From Nitrospinaceae bacterium (GTDB lineage: Bacteria > Nitrospinota > Nitrospinia > Nitrospinales > Nitrospinaceae), in assembly GCA_029261395.1 (NCBI GenBank), contig JAJDBJ010000039.1, positions 1 through 60,012 of the forward strand: DNA of 60,012 bases. Reading direction: 5' to 3'. How positions within the stretch are numbered: position 1 is the first letter of the stretch; each line of letters starts with the position of its first letter. Under the pieces are notes generated by a model that saw nothing but the letters and a program-made list of their open reading frames with translations, made no database searches and was not told where the DNA came from. Below, piece after piece: positions 13,750 to 22,498 of the stretch. A program made the position numbers and the translations under genes.

Positions 13750-16461
13750 ATGCATAAAGAAGGAGTCGCAGGTTTCCCTTATTACTTAGGGGTTAATTCA
13801 TTGTCCGAGTTGGCGACCAAGGATGACAAAGTCGTTGTTTTTAATATATTGGGAAAAGAGAGTTCCGGCGTCACTCCGGTCAGTCATGAGTATTCCGGTG
13901 GGAATATTGTGTTCGGAACCGGACCCGGTAAATCAGGAAAATCCCTGTCGACCAAAGCCGGGAAAATCCCTGTATACAATTCTATTCAGGAAGGCATGGC
14001 CGCCGGGCATGAGTTCAATACCGCAGTCGTGTATCTGCCGCCATCCGGAGTAAAAGATGGTGTTGCGGAAGCGGTACGCTGTAACCCGAAACTGAAGAAG
14101 GTCATTGTCCTCACGGAAAAAGTATCGGTCAAGGATTCACGCGTCATGCGCGCCATCTGTCAGACCAATGGCGTCGATCTGTTCGGCGGTAACTGTCTGG
14201 GCGTGGCCGATTCCTGGAACCATGTCCGTCTCGGCGGAGCATTGGGAGGCAACCACCCGGAAGAATCTTTGATCAAGGGTTCAGTGGCGCTGTTCTCCAA
14301 CTCCGGAAACTTTACGACCACCATTGCCGTGTACCTGTCGACGGCGGGTTGGGGCACCACCACCTCCATTTCCAGCGGCAAGGATGTTTACATTCACTAC
14401 GGTCCCCAGGAATTTATTCACGCGTTCAATAACGATGATCGCTCCCAGGCTTCTATCGTGTACTGCGAGCCCGGCGGATATTACGAACACGGCCTCAAAT
14501 CCGACAAGCCAATCATTGCCTGCGTGGTAGGACGCTGGAAAGCCAAACTGACCAAGTCTTGCGGACATGCCGGCTCGTTGTCCGGTTCCGGCGACGATGC
14601 GGAGGCGAAGGAAAAATGGTTCATGGACTATTTTGGAGTGAAGGATATTTATACGCCTGAAAATCCGGTGTTCTCCAAGAAAGGCGCGCTGGTCACCAAC
14701 ATTGCGCACATTCCGGAAGCGTTGACCGCAGTGATGAAGTTGAACGGTAAGAAACCGGACTTCGAACCGAGAGGCAACTTGTCCCTGAAATGCTGGTTTG
14801 GCAATAACAACGGGGCTGTCCTTCCCAAAGAGTTGGATGTTCAGCAGGTGGAGGCCATCGATCCCTACAACGGGCAGATCGATGCGCTTAAACAACAGGT
14901 CGGTGCGCAGGTCAGTCGTGAAACTTTGAAAGACGCCAGTGGTGCCTCCAAGATGGACCCGAAGACTCAGGTTTCTCAGATTCACAATGTTTCCATTCTG
15001 GACGCGTCCAATAAAACGTTTGAGGACAACCTGGTGTTCGCGCTGACTCACAGTTACCCCAGCGCTTCAGGAACGTCGATGGCGAATGCCGTGCTCAACG
15101 CCTATGTCAATCTCCACGGTCAACCGGCATTGGCGGCGGCGACGGCTTCTCGCGAGGCGGGCAACTCTCCCAACACCGTACAGGCAGGGGCAGTGTCCAT
15201 TATTGGTAAAAAGAAAGCGCAAAAGGCGATGGATGCCGCAGAAGCTCTGCTCGATATTTTTAAGTTGACCGACTTGAACGATCCTGAAGGCACGTTCGAT
15301 TACAAGTCTCTAGTCAAAGGTGCTTCGGGTCACAAAGACGCTCTTCTGGGTGTGGCGGCAGATCCCAAAGCGGCGAAAGTTCTGGATGTTTGTAAATCCA
15401 AGAGTAAATCGGTCTTCATCGATTTTCTGGTGGATTTTGCCAAGGAACAGAAGGGCCACGTTTCCATGGACTCCATTGTGGCGGCAGTATGGGCCACGTT
15501 GGCCTGGCCGAGTCTGCGGTCTAAAAAGATTTCCAAGACTACGCTGGTGCGTCTTCCCTGGTACAGCCTGATCTACAGCACCATGGTGGGTGTGGCGGCT
15601 CCGGAAGGCAAACATGGCGCCGACAGCTTTTGCGGAGTCAAAAACGACGATCTGCTCACCAACAGCTTCACCCGCACTGCATTTCTTTCCCTGATGGGAC
15701 GGGATGCTTCGGAAGGGGAGTTATTTGAGTTCCAGGTACTGCTGGGTCTGATTATCACCAACGGTCCCGGTACCATTTCGGCTCAGGGTTCCAAGGGTGC
15801 GGTCAGTGCTGACGGTCCGGAACAGCCGGACCGGGTTCAGGTCAACAAAGGTTTTATCGGTTTTCTGACCCATACCGGATTCGCCCACGGCGGGAACGGA
15901 TACGAAGCGGCGGCGTTTCTGATCGACCAGTTCAAGGACACCGCACTGAAAGATCCGGCCGATGCCAAACATGGCGTCGATCTGGAAAAGCTGGCGGTGG
16001 ATTACGCCAAGTGGTACGGCGCTTATAAACAGGAGCAGAAAGGTCTTGGCCACCTGGAATATGCCAAGATTCCCTGCGTCAACCATCCAGTGTTCAAGGG
16101 CAAAGACGTCAACGTCGATCCGCGTGAAGAGTATGTCAGCAAACTGTTCAAGGACAAGGGGCTGTACAACGTGTTCCTCGATTTCTACCATCACCTGGTG
16201 GAAGGGCTGTTCAAGGCCAAGGTGACGAAGAACGTGTACTGCGTCAATGTCGATGCCGTCATCGCGGTGATCCTGCTCAAGATGCTGTGGTCGGATTACA
16301 AGAAGGGGTCGATTAAAGAGGAAGATATTGAATGGGCCAGCTTTATGGCGTTCCTGTTCGGCCGGATGATCGGTTGTGCGGCGGAAATCGACGACCACAC
16401 CAACCGGGGCAAGAACATGGATACGCGTACCCCGGCGAGCAAGGTGACATACGTCGGATAG
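13750..16461 (+). CDS. aclA: ATP-citrate lyase, large subunit, enlarged form
   Basis: A 903-residue subunit. Residues 1-340 are succinyl-CoA-synthetase-alpha-like, with the phosphorylated His273 in SCGHAGSLSGSG. The C-terminal 340 residues are citrate-synthase-like: GPGTISAQGSKGAV, FAHGGNGYEAAA, a catalytic-type His779 in CVNHPVF, and VYCVNVDAVIAVILLKML. Usual two-gene AclA proteins are about 610 residues, so about 290 extra residues lie mostly between the two halves (about 390-620). This matches what I recall as the second ACL type of some reverse-TCA bacteria. GGAGG precedes ATG 13750 and a strong terminator closes the operon. Confidence 0.93.
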   Translation: MHKEGVAGFPYYLGVNSLSELATKDDKVVVFNILGKESSGVTPVSHEYSGGNIVFGTGPGKSGKSLSTKAGKIPVYNSIQEGMAAGHEFNTAVVYLPPSGVKDGVAEAVRCNPKLKKVIVLTEKVSVKDSRVMRAICQTNGVDLFGGNCLGVADSWNHVRLGGALGGNHPEESLIKGSVALFSNSGNFTTTIAVYLSTAGWGTTTSISSGKDVYIHYGPQEFIHAFNNDDRSQASIVYCEPGGYYEHGLKSDKPIIACVVGRWKAKLTKSCGHAGSLSGSGDDAEAKEKWFMDYFGVKDIYTPENPVFSKKGALVTNIAHIPEALTAVMKLNGKKPDFEPRGNLSLKCWFGNNNGAVLPKELDVQQVEAIDPYNGQIDALKQQVGAQVSRETLKDASGASKMDPKTQVSQIHNVSILDASNKTFEDNLVFALTHSYPSASGTSMANAVLNAYVNLHGQPALAAATASREAGNSPNTVQAGAVSIIGKKKAQKAMDAAEALLDIFKLTDLNDPEGTFDYKSLVKGASGHKDALLGVAADPKAAKVLDVCKSKSKSVFIDFLVDFAKEQKGHVSMDSIVAAVWATLAWPSLRSKKISKTTLVRLPWYSLIYSTMVGVAAPEGKHGADSFCGVKNDDLLTNSFTRTAFLSLMGRDASEGELFEFQVLLGLIITNGPGTISAQGSKGAVSADGPEQPDRVQVNKGFIGFLTHTGFAHGGNGYEAAAFLIDQFKDTALKDPADAKHGVDLEKLAVDYAKWYGAYKQEQKGLGHLEYAKIPCVNHPVFKGKDVNVDPREEYVSKLFKDKGLYNVFLDFYHHLVEGLFKAKVTKNVYCVNVDAVIAVILLKMLWSDYKKGSIKEEDIEWASFMAFLFGRMIGCAAEIDDHTNRGKNMDTRTPASKVTYVG

Positions 16462-16488
16462 TTTCTTTTTGATTTGAGGTTCAATGAA

Positions 16489-16520
16489 GCAGGTCGGTAC
16501 TTTACCGGCCTGCTTTTTTT
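16489..16520 (+). terminator. Rho-independent terminator of aclBA
   Basis: Eleven-base-pair stem (GCAGGTCGGTA / TACCGGCCTGC, one G-U pair), three-base loop and seven T, 27 bp after aclA. Confidence 0.92.
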
Positions 16521-16530
16521 GTGCGGAATG

Positions 16531-17049
16531 TCAGCGGAACCGGTCGACCTTGAACCGGTATATTTCTATGGGCTCGTCATCGGGAATTTTTCCCTTGGCC
16601 CGACATATTTGGATTTGTTCTTCGATTGAGTCCACCCCTTCCAGATCGGGCAGTAACACCCCCTGTTTGCCATTGCTTCGCACCACCAGACCGTAAATTT
16701 TGGGGTCCAGTGCAGACGCATCGGGAACCTTCTCCAGAGGTCGCACCACGTCGATGGAGTACGTCAGGTCCTGTAGCTCTTCCGGAGTAATGGGGGAGAA
16801 CCTGGGGTCGTGCAGAGCCGCCTTGAGAGCGTTTTCGATGATCTCCATTGCCAGGTTGGGTTCGCACGGTTCCAATGTGCCGATACACCCGCGCAGTTGC
16901 CTCAGTTTCTTGATCGAAACAAAAGCACCGGAGCGCGAATTCAGGTCGGTTGAAAGGGGGCTGGGGCAGGATAATTTTTTACTGAAGTTCAGGTAATGAT
17001 GAATCGATTCCTGCGCCAATGATACATAAGGATGTTGAAAGGTTCCCAT
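16531..17049 (-). CDS. AMMECR1 domain protein
   Basis: A 172-residue AMMECR1 protein carrying the invariant LRGCIGTLEP motif (around residue 48) and the typical FSVH-like 'DVVRPLEKVPD' segment that follows. ATG 17049 is chosen because GGAGGT lies directly before it; upstream in-frame extension to 17334 would overlap the prenyl-synthase gene antiframe. In many prokaryotes AMMECR1 occurs with MEMO1 and a radical SAM gene; neither is adjacent here, though a radical SAM protein exists at 38453. Enzymatic activity is unknown. It lies about 100 bp downstream of the polyprenyl synthase gene on the same strand. Confidence 0.88.
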   Translation of the reverse strand: MGTFQHPYVSLAQESIHHYLNFSKKLSCPSPLSTDLNSRSGAFVSIKKLRQLRGCIGTLEPCEPNLAMEIIENALKAALHDPRFSPITPEELQDLTYSIDVVRPLEKVPDASALDPKIYGLVVRSNGKQGVLLPDLEGVDSIEEQIQICRAKGKIPDDEPIEIYRFKVDRFR

Positions 17050-17146
17050 ACCGACCTCCATGCAGAGGATCTCTATATCCTTAAGGTAGGCCCAAGACAC
17101 GGAATCCGCAACCGCTAAATTCCGATATGGGATATAAATCAGATAT

Positions 17147-18166
17147 TTAGAGCTGGGTGCTGTTTGCCAGCGTGGCTTTGGAGAGGGTGTGGCGGCTGAC
17201 GATGTAATCGGCGACGGCGAGTAGTGCGGCTTTGTATTCCGGTTTGGGGAATGTCGTGGTTTGGATGGCTTCTTTCGCGCGGTCCATATGTTTGTGGGCT
17301 TGATCCAGAGTGTACTCCAGAGCCTTGCCCCCACGCATGCGGTCCAGAATATAATCCAATTCCTTGCGCGTCAGTTTGTCGTTCTGGATAAACTCCTCGA
17401 TTTCCTGCTTCAGCCCGTTTTTGGAATGATGGTATAGGTGATGGAGCGGCAAGGTGACATGTCCCTCCTGAAAATCATTGCCCACAGGTTTTCCCAGCTT
17501 TTCCGGTGTGCTGTCATAATCCATGAGGTCGTCCATCAGTTGGAACGCCATGCCGAAATGTTCCCCGAAAGCCAGCAGAGCTTCTTCCTGTTCTTGATCC
17601 GCCTCAGCGATCAAGCCACCCAGTTGGCAACTCAATGACAGGATGGATGCGGTCTTTCGGTAAATCACATCCATACAGTGTTTTTCGGTGACATGGATGT
17701 CCCGCGCGTTGGAAAACTCCAGCAAGCCGCCCTCTACCAGAAGCTTGGCCGCCTTGGAGAAGGCTTTGAAAATTGCGGGGTTGACATCATCGGAGAGCAG
17801 GGTCAGCGATTGGGCGATCAGGTAATCCCCGACCAAAATGCTGGCATCGTTGCCCCATTTGGAATTGACGGTTTGGCGACCGCGACGGACAGTGGTTTCG
17901 TCCACCACATCGTCGTGCAGGAGAGTCGCGGCGTGGACATTTTCGATCACGCAACAGTGTTTGATGAGCGCATCGTTCAATTCCAGGCCGCACAGGCGCG
18001 CGCCAATGAGCATGAGCAGGGGCCGGATTCGCTTGCCGCCTGAACTCATGATGTATTCCCCGATTCCGGGAACAATAGGGATATCGGAAAGGAAGTTGTC
18101 TTTCAGCGCCCGATCGACTTTTTCGAGGTCGGGTCGGAAGAGCTGGGTGACTTCTTTATAATTCAT
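17147..18166 (-). CDS. Long-chain polyprenyl diphosphate synthase
   Basis: Condenses isopentenyl diphosphate units onto an allylic primer to build the side chain of a quinone. Both aspartate-rich motifs are intact: DDVVD (in LLHDDVVDE) and DDLMD (in QLMDDLMDY). The 339-residue length matches IspB/HepS-type synthases. The product length cannot be read by eye, although small residues before the first DDxxD suggest a long chain. ATG 18166 has GGAGAG seven bases upstream; two earlier in-frame ATGs lack this. A menaquinone or ubiquinone precursor is the expected product. Confidence 0.92.
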   Translation of the reverse strand: MNYKEVTQLFRPDLEKVDRALKDNFLSDIPIVPGIGEYIMSSGGKRIRPLLMLIGARLCGLELNDALIKHCCVIENVHAATLLHDDVVDETTVRRGRQTVNSKWGNDASILVGDYLIAQSLTLLSDDVNPAIFKAFSKAAKLLVEGGLLEFSNARDIHVTEKHCMDVIYRKTASILSLSCQLGGLIAEADQEQEEALLAFGEHFGMAFQLMDDLMDYDSTPEKLGKPVGNDFQEGHVTLPLHHLYHHSKNGLKQEIEEFIQNDKLTRKELDYILDRMRGGKALEYTLDQAHKHMDRAKEAIQTTTFPKPEYKAALLAVADYIVSRHTLSKATLANSTQL

Positions 18167-18310
18167 AGTGTGACTCTCCATGGGTGCCCCCTTTGTGAAA
18201 CTTTTAATCATGGGCTCCACAGGCGACCGGGACCAAGGTCGCGACTACCTCTAATTCAACCACATTTTGTTCGCAAAGGTGTTACTAATATGGGAAAATC
18301 GCTACTTTGT

Positions 18311-18351
18311 CAAGGGTTTTATAACCGGTAACGACTAGCGGAAAACCCTTG
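18311..18351. repeat. Perfect 10-bp inverted repeat in divergent gap
   Basis: CAAGGGTTTT (18311-18320) and AAAACCCTTG (18342-18351) flank a 21-base spacer, between the divergent polyprenyl synthase and glycosyltransferase genes. It could be a regulator-binding site or hairpin; there is no T-run to make it a clear terminator. Confidence 0.5.
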
Positions 18352-18431
18352 TAAAACCAACTGATTATACACTATTTCGAAGCTTCCGACACCCCTCGGA
18401 TGCCGCCGAAACCTTTGAATTTTATAACCCA

Positions 18432-19358
18432 ATGGAAATCTCCCGAAAATCTGAAAATCCGGCAGTTTCTGTCATTATTCCGGCATTCAACCGGGCCTGG
18501 TGCCTGGAAGCAACCCTGCAGTCGGTTCTGGATCAAACGTTCAAAAATTTCGAGGTGATCGTGGTAGATGATGGCTCGACCGATGGCACGCCTGATCTCT
18601 TACGGCAATTCCCGCAGGTCCGGTTCCATCGTTGGGAAGATAACCGGGGTGTTTCCGCCGCCCGGAACCTGGGCATCGAAATGGCCCGGGGGGAGTGGAT
18701 TTGCTTTCTGGATTCGGACGACCGGTGGGCCGAAAACAAACTGCAGGTGCAAGTGAACTGGATGCAGACTCACCCCGAATGCCGGGCCTGTTATACGGAT
18801 GAGATCTGGATTCGCAACGGCGTCCGGGTGAACCCGAAAAACAAGCATCGCAAATATTCGGGGGATATTTTTCAGCAATGTCTGCCCTTGTGTATCATCA
18901 GCCCATCGTCCATCATGATGCGTGCCTCGGTTCTGGAAACGATTGGTGGATTCGATGCGGAGTTGGCCGCCTGTGAGGATTACGATCTCTGGTTACGGCT
19001 GGCATCGCGTTACCCGGTGGATTTCATTCCTGAAAAGCTCATCATCAAAACCGGCGGTCATGCCGACCAGTTGTCGCAAAAATTTCGGGGCATGGACCGG
19101 TTCCGTGTTTACGCCTTGGAAAAAATTCTGAAAGTGGACACCCTCAGTCCACAGCAACGCGCCTGGGTGCTGGAGGCTCTTATCGAAAACTGCTCGATTC
19201 TGAATATCGGTTACAACAACCGCGGCAAACATGAAGAGGCCCGACTTTATGAGCAGGCGGCGGAACACTACCGCCGGGTACTGGACCAGAAAGAAATCGA
19301 AGCGAACGCGACTCAACCTTTTAAGAAAGAGATGTTACTGCATGCGTTGGAAGATTAA
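18432..19358 (+). CDS. Family 2 glycosyltransferase
   Basis: A 308-residue GT-A fold enzyme. SVIIPAFNRAWCLEATL starts the nucleotide-sugar-binding domain, EVIVVDDGSTDGT follows, and the metal-binding acidic motif is FLDSDDRW. LAACEDYDLWLRLA supplies the ED motif used as catalytic base in many GT2 enzymes. No membrane helix, so it transfers a sugar on the cytoplasmic side, to lipid-linked or polysaccharide acceptors. The sugar is unknown. Its end overlaps the start of the HEAT-repeat gene by 17 bp. ManC nearby (20686) could supply GDP-mannose, but that link is inference. Confidence 0.92.
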   Translation: MEISRKSENPAVSVIIPAFNRAWCLEATLQSVLDQTFKNFEVIVVDDGSTDGTPDLLRQFPQVRFHRWEDNRGVSAARNLGIEMARGEWICFLDSDDRWAENKLQVQVNWMQTHPECRACYTDEIWIRNGVRVNPKNKHRKYSGDIFQQCLPLCIISPSSIMMRASVLETIGGFDAELAACEDYDLWLRLASRYPVDFIPEKLIIKTGGHADQLSQKFRGMDRFRVYALEKILKVDTLSPQQRAWVLEALIENCSILNIGYNNRGKHEEARLYEQAAEHYRRVLDQKEIEANATQPFKKEMLLHALED

Positions 19359-20481
19359 TCACACATTAGCATGGGTTTTTGTTTTTGGGTTGGCGTGTGG
19401 AGTCGCCGTTGCTGAAAACCCGGTGAACACCGGGGAAGTCGTTACCAAAATCCGGAAGCAGTGTTACGCCATTCTTCAGCAGGCTTTAAAAAGTGAGGAA
19501 GCGTTTGTTCGCAGTGGTGCCGCGCGGGCAGTCGGGGAGTCGGAAGATGCTGCGCTCATCCCGCTCCTCGAAAAAGGCGCGAAGGACTTTTATCCCACCA
19601 CCCGCCAGTTTGCCTTGCAGGGCATTTCCAGTCTCTCAAAGAAAAAAGCCAGAACGCTGGGGCGCGAACGGTTGGAGGATTCCAATGTCTGGGTCACAAG
19701 CACTGCGCTCGACCTTCTGGCGGATTTGAACGATACGGAATCGATTGACACCATTAAGCTTTTGCTCAAGGCACCGGACCGCATGGTGCGTCTTGCCGCG
19801 GCGTATGCTCTGGTGCGGTTGGGGGAGGACGAATATTTTATCGAACTGACCCGCGCCGTCAAAAGCGGAGACATCGTACACCGTTTTCAGGCCATCACTT
19901 ACCTCGGCAAGATTGGCGATGAAGCCTCTCTACGCCAATTGAAAGATTTGCTGGAATCCGATGAGGAACAAGTGTTGTCCGCCAGCTTGAAGTCTCTCGG
20001 CTCCCGGGCGGATATGGAACTGTTCCGGCCGCTGGTGAAGCTGAGCCTTCACGAGAGTCCCACGGTGCGGCGTAACGCCGTGCTGGCGCTGGGTTATCTG
20101 CCGCCCAGGGCTGTGACCAAGCAGGTGAAACTGATCTGCACCGACCCCGACCCGCTGGTGCAACTCTCCGCCGCGCTGGCCATGCACCGGTTGCAGTCCG
20201 CCGAATGCAATCACGTTTTCACGGAGTTGATGGATCATAAGGATTTCGCCGTACGCGCTTCCACTGCGCGCGTGCTCGGTAAGGTGGATATCCCCGACCG
20301 TACGCGCCTGCTGGCGAAAGCCCTGGGAGACTCCAAGGTCCGCGTGCGCACCGCCGCGGTCCGCGCCGCCGGTCAGATGGGCGGACCCGAAGCGTTTCAA
20401 CTGCTCATCCAGATGCTCGACGACCCGCAGGAAGTCATCCGCGCCTACACCGCCGGTAATCTTTTGAAATTGATGAAATGA
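19342..20481 (+). CDS. Exported HEAT-repeat protein
   Basis: A 379-residue protein with a signal peptide (TLAWVFVFGLACGVAVAENP, cleavage near residue 24) followed by roughly ten HEAT/PBS-lyase-like helical repeats (about 45-375), recognisable as AA-VRxxAxxALGxxG patterns such as VRRNAVLALGYL and VRVRTAAVRAAGQM. It is a protein-protein scaffold in the periplasm or on the outer surface. ATG 19342 is inside the glycosyltransferase gene and opens the signal peptide; an earlier in-frame ATG at 19231 would read through the glycosyltransferase. No enzymatic motif. Confidence 0.85.
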   Translation: MRWKINHTLAWVFVFGLACGVAVAENPVNTGEVVTKIRKQCYAILQQALKSEEAFVRSGAARAVGESEDAALIPLLEKGAKDFYPTTRQFALQGISSLSKKKARTLGRERLEDSNVWVTSTALDLLADLNDTESIDTIKLLLKAPDRMVRLAAAYALVRLGEDEYFIELTRAVKSGDIVHRFQAITYLGKIGDEASLRQLKDLLESDEEQVLSASLKSLGSRADMELFRPLVKLSLHESPTVRRNAVLALGYLPPRAVTKQVKLICTDPDPLVQLSAALAMHRLQSAECNHVFTELMDHKDFAVRASTARVLGKVDIPDRTRLLAKALGDSKVRVRTAAVRAAGQMGGPEAFQLLIQMLDDPQEVIRAYTAGNLLKLMK

Positions 20482-20499
20482 CCGGACCACGCCCGGAGG

Positions 20500-20583
20500 C
20501 CAGCGTTACGCTGGCCCTAAAATACTCCTCCCCTTACTAAGGGGAGGATACAGGTGGATTTATTTTGACAGGACTACAGGATT
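20500..20583. repeat. Composite intergenic repeat, copy 2
   Basis: Same block order as 7448-7557: CCAGCGTTACGCTGG, CTCCCCTTACTAAGGGGAG, GATACAGGTGG, then TTTTGACAGGACTACAGGAT. Intervening bases are shorter than in copy 1. Confidence 0.75.
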
Positions 20584-20587
20584 GAAA

Positions 20588-20676
20588 CACAGATTCTTCG
20601 TCGCTTTCAGCTCCTCAGAATGACAGAGAGATATTCATCTTGTCATTCTGAAAGAAGTGAAGAATCTATGTTTTGA
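20588..20676. repeat. Dispersed repeat family B, inverted pair
   Basis: ACACAGATTCTTCG ... CTCAGAATGACA and its reverse TGTCATTCTGA ... GAAGAATCTATGT form a long imperfect palindrome between the HEAT-repeat gene and manC (convergent). Related elements are at 33467-33556 and 38383-38411. Confidence 0.75.
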
Positions 20677-20685
20677 AATATTTTC

Positions 20686-22113
20686 TTACGCCCGTCCGTA
20701 GAGATCGGTATAACGCTTGATGTCGTTTTCGTCGAGGATGTCGCCGAGCTGGGTTTCGATGAGGATCAGTAACTTTTTGCCGGGATTGGCCAGGCGGTGC
20801 TTCGCGCCTTTGGGGATGACGGTGCTCTCGCGTGCCTTCAGGATCATCTTTTTGTCGTCGCACTCGACTTCACCTTTGCCGGAAACAACCAGCCAGTGTT
20901 CGGCGCGGTGTTTGTGCGATTGCAGGCTCAGGCTCTCGCCGGGCAGAACCTCGATGCGCTTCAGCAGGTACCCTTCGCGTTCGTCGAGCGTGGTGTAACT
21001 GCCCCACGGTTTCTGGACAGTCGCGTGGAGTTTTGTTTCCGGACGTTGTTTCTCTTTCAACTGCGTCACCAACAGTTTGACGTCCTGCGCCCGGTCCTTC
21101 GGGCAGATCAACAATGCGTCCGGCGTATCCACCACGATCATATCCTTGAGTCCCACCGCGCCGATCAGGCGTCCGTCCGATTTAACGAGAGTGCCGGTGC
21201 AGTCGACCTGATACACGTCTTTCGATAGCACGTTGCCGTCGCTGTCGGACTTGGAAATGTCATCCAAGGCATTCCACGCGCCGACGTCGTTCCACGGCAT
21301 GAAAGTCGGCACCACCGCCGCATTTTTCGAGGGCTCCATGACGGCGTAGTCGATGGAGATGGACGGCAATGACTCGAAAGCTTTCTTGCCCTTGTTGTCG
21401 AATACACGGTACGGGAACTTGCCTTTGGCGTTTTGCAGATGTTTCTCGATGCCGGCCAGCGGTTTGATGACCTCCGGCGCATGCTGTTGCAATTCTTTAT
21501 GGATGGCTGAAACTTTCCACGCGAAGATACCGCAGTTCCAATAATATTTTTTCTGTTTAAGAAAATGCTCCGCTGTTTCGCGGTCGGGTTTTTCCGTGAA
21601 CTGTCCGACCTTGAAGGCGTTGTCCAGGTTTTCCAGATCGCCGCCTTTCAGGATATAGCCGTAACCCGTCTCCGGGCGCGTCGGTTTGATGCCGAGCGTG
21701 ACGAGATGGTTTTGCTCCGCCGCCGCTTCGGCTTGGCGCAGGGTATCGAGGAAGGCGGCGGGGTCGCTCACCACGTGATCGGCGGGGAACACTGCCATGA
21801 TTTCGTCGGGTTGATCCTTAAACAATTCCGCCGCCAGGGCAACCGCCGGTGCGGTGTTGCGTCCAACGGGTTCGGCTATGAGATGATCGGGTGCAAACCC
21901 GTAGATCGACAGTTGACTGAGGGTTTGAAACGCGTGTTGCTCGTTGGTGATGATGTAGATGTGGTCGATCGGTGTCAGCGGTAGCAGGCGCTCCACCGTC
22001 TGCTGGATGAGGCTGTGATCGCCTGCGATATTCAGGAGTTGTTTGGGGTGGCTTTCGCGGCTGAGCGGCCAGAACCGCTCGCCACTGCCTCCGGCTAGAA
22101 TGACACTGATCAT
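20686..22113 (-). CDS. manC: Mannose-1-phosphate guanylyltransferase / mannose-6-phosphate isomerase
   Basis: Makes GDP-mannose from mannose-1-phosphate and GTP; many homologues also isomerise mannose-6-phosphate. The 475-residue protein starts with the pyrophosphorylase signature GGSGERFWPLSRESHPKQLL. It has FTEKPD for the sugar-phosphate site and ends in a cupin isomerase domain (about 350-470) with VQKPWGSY, a metal-binding HKHRAEHW segment and GKGEVECDDK. Length is standard for the bifunctional ManC/CpsB type. The product would feed capsule, exopolysaccharide or O-antigen synthesis. ATG 22113 lacks a strong ribosome-binding site. Confidence 0.94.
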   Translation of the reverse strand: MISVILAGGSGERFWPLSRESHPKQLLNIAGDHSLIQQTVERLLPLTPIDHIYIITNEQHAFQTLSQLSIYGFAPDHLIAEPVGRNTAPAVALAAELFKDQPDEIMAVFPADHVVSDPAAFLDTLRQAEAAAEQNHLVTLGIKPTRPETGYGYILKGGDLENLDNAFKVGQFTEKPDRETAEHFLKQKKYYWNCGIFAWKVSAIHKELQQHAPEVIKPLAGIEKHLQNAKGKFPYRVFDNKGKKAFESLPSISIDYAVMEPSKNAAVVPTFMPWNDVGAWNALDDISKSDSDGNVLSKDVYQVDCTGTLVKSDGRLIGAVGLKDMIVVDTPDALLICPKDRAQDVKLLVTQLKEKQRPETKLHATVQKPWGSYTTLDEREGYLLKRIEVLPGESLSLQSHKHRAEHWLVVSGKGEVECDDKKMILKARESTVIPKGAKHRLANPGKKLLILIETQLGDILDENDIKRYTDLYGRA

Positions 22114-22498
22114 GGAATAGGGAACGCTTGAGGTTGTCGGATGATTCCGGATTTTCCGAAATAATTGCTTCTTAAAAGGGTAACAGCTTTTTCAGAAATG
22201 TGAAGGAGAACAGTTACGACTAAAGGGCTTAGAGATATTGAAATGTTGAAATAATTCATATTTTGGGCGGATACTTGGAAACCAAATGACCCGGAAACCA
22301 TCTCAATAGGCAATAATAAATAATTCAATCGGTGGACTAAAATAAGCTATACTGGCTCACTTTTGCCTGTCTGTGTCACCCTGAGCCTGTCAAAGTATGG
22401 TGCCGTGTCGCCCTTCGACAGGCTCAGGGTGACATGGCTAAACAATAGTCTCATTTTGAAGAAGGGGAGGGGCTATCTTCCTCCGGTATTGAAGGTCT
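22114..22498. other. Divergent gap between manC and the ZIP gene
   Basis: 385 bp. The first 200 bp are AT-rich with no supported gene; a 72-codon minus-strand frame here is judged accidental. The second half carries an inverted pair of repeat family A. Promoters for both flanking genes must lie here, but none is clear. Confidence 0.4.
22374..22434. repeat. Dispersed repeat family A, inverted pair
   Basis: TGTCACCCTGAGCCTGTCAAAG (22374-22395) and its reverse complement form CCCTTCGACAGGCTCAGGGTGACA (22411-22434) around a GGTGCCG-containing loop; would fold into a hairpin of about 20 bp. Confidence 0.82.

Noticed and set aside
14281-15051. 256-codon minus-strand frame inside aclA
   Set aside because: Antisense shadow of a strongly conserved enzyme gene.
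22110-22328. 72-codon minus-strand frame between manC and the ZIP gene
   Set aside because: Overlaps the manC start, has no ribosome-binding site and its composition is that of AT-rich intergenic DNA.
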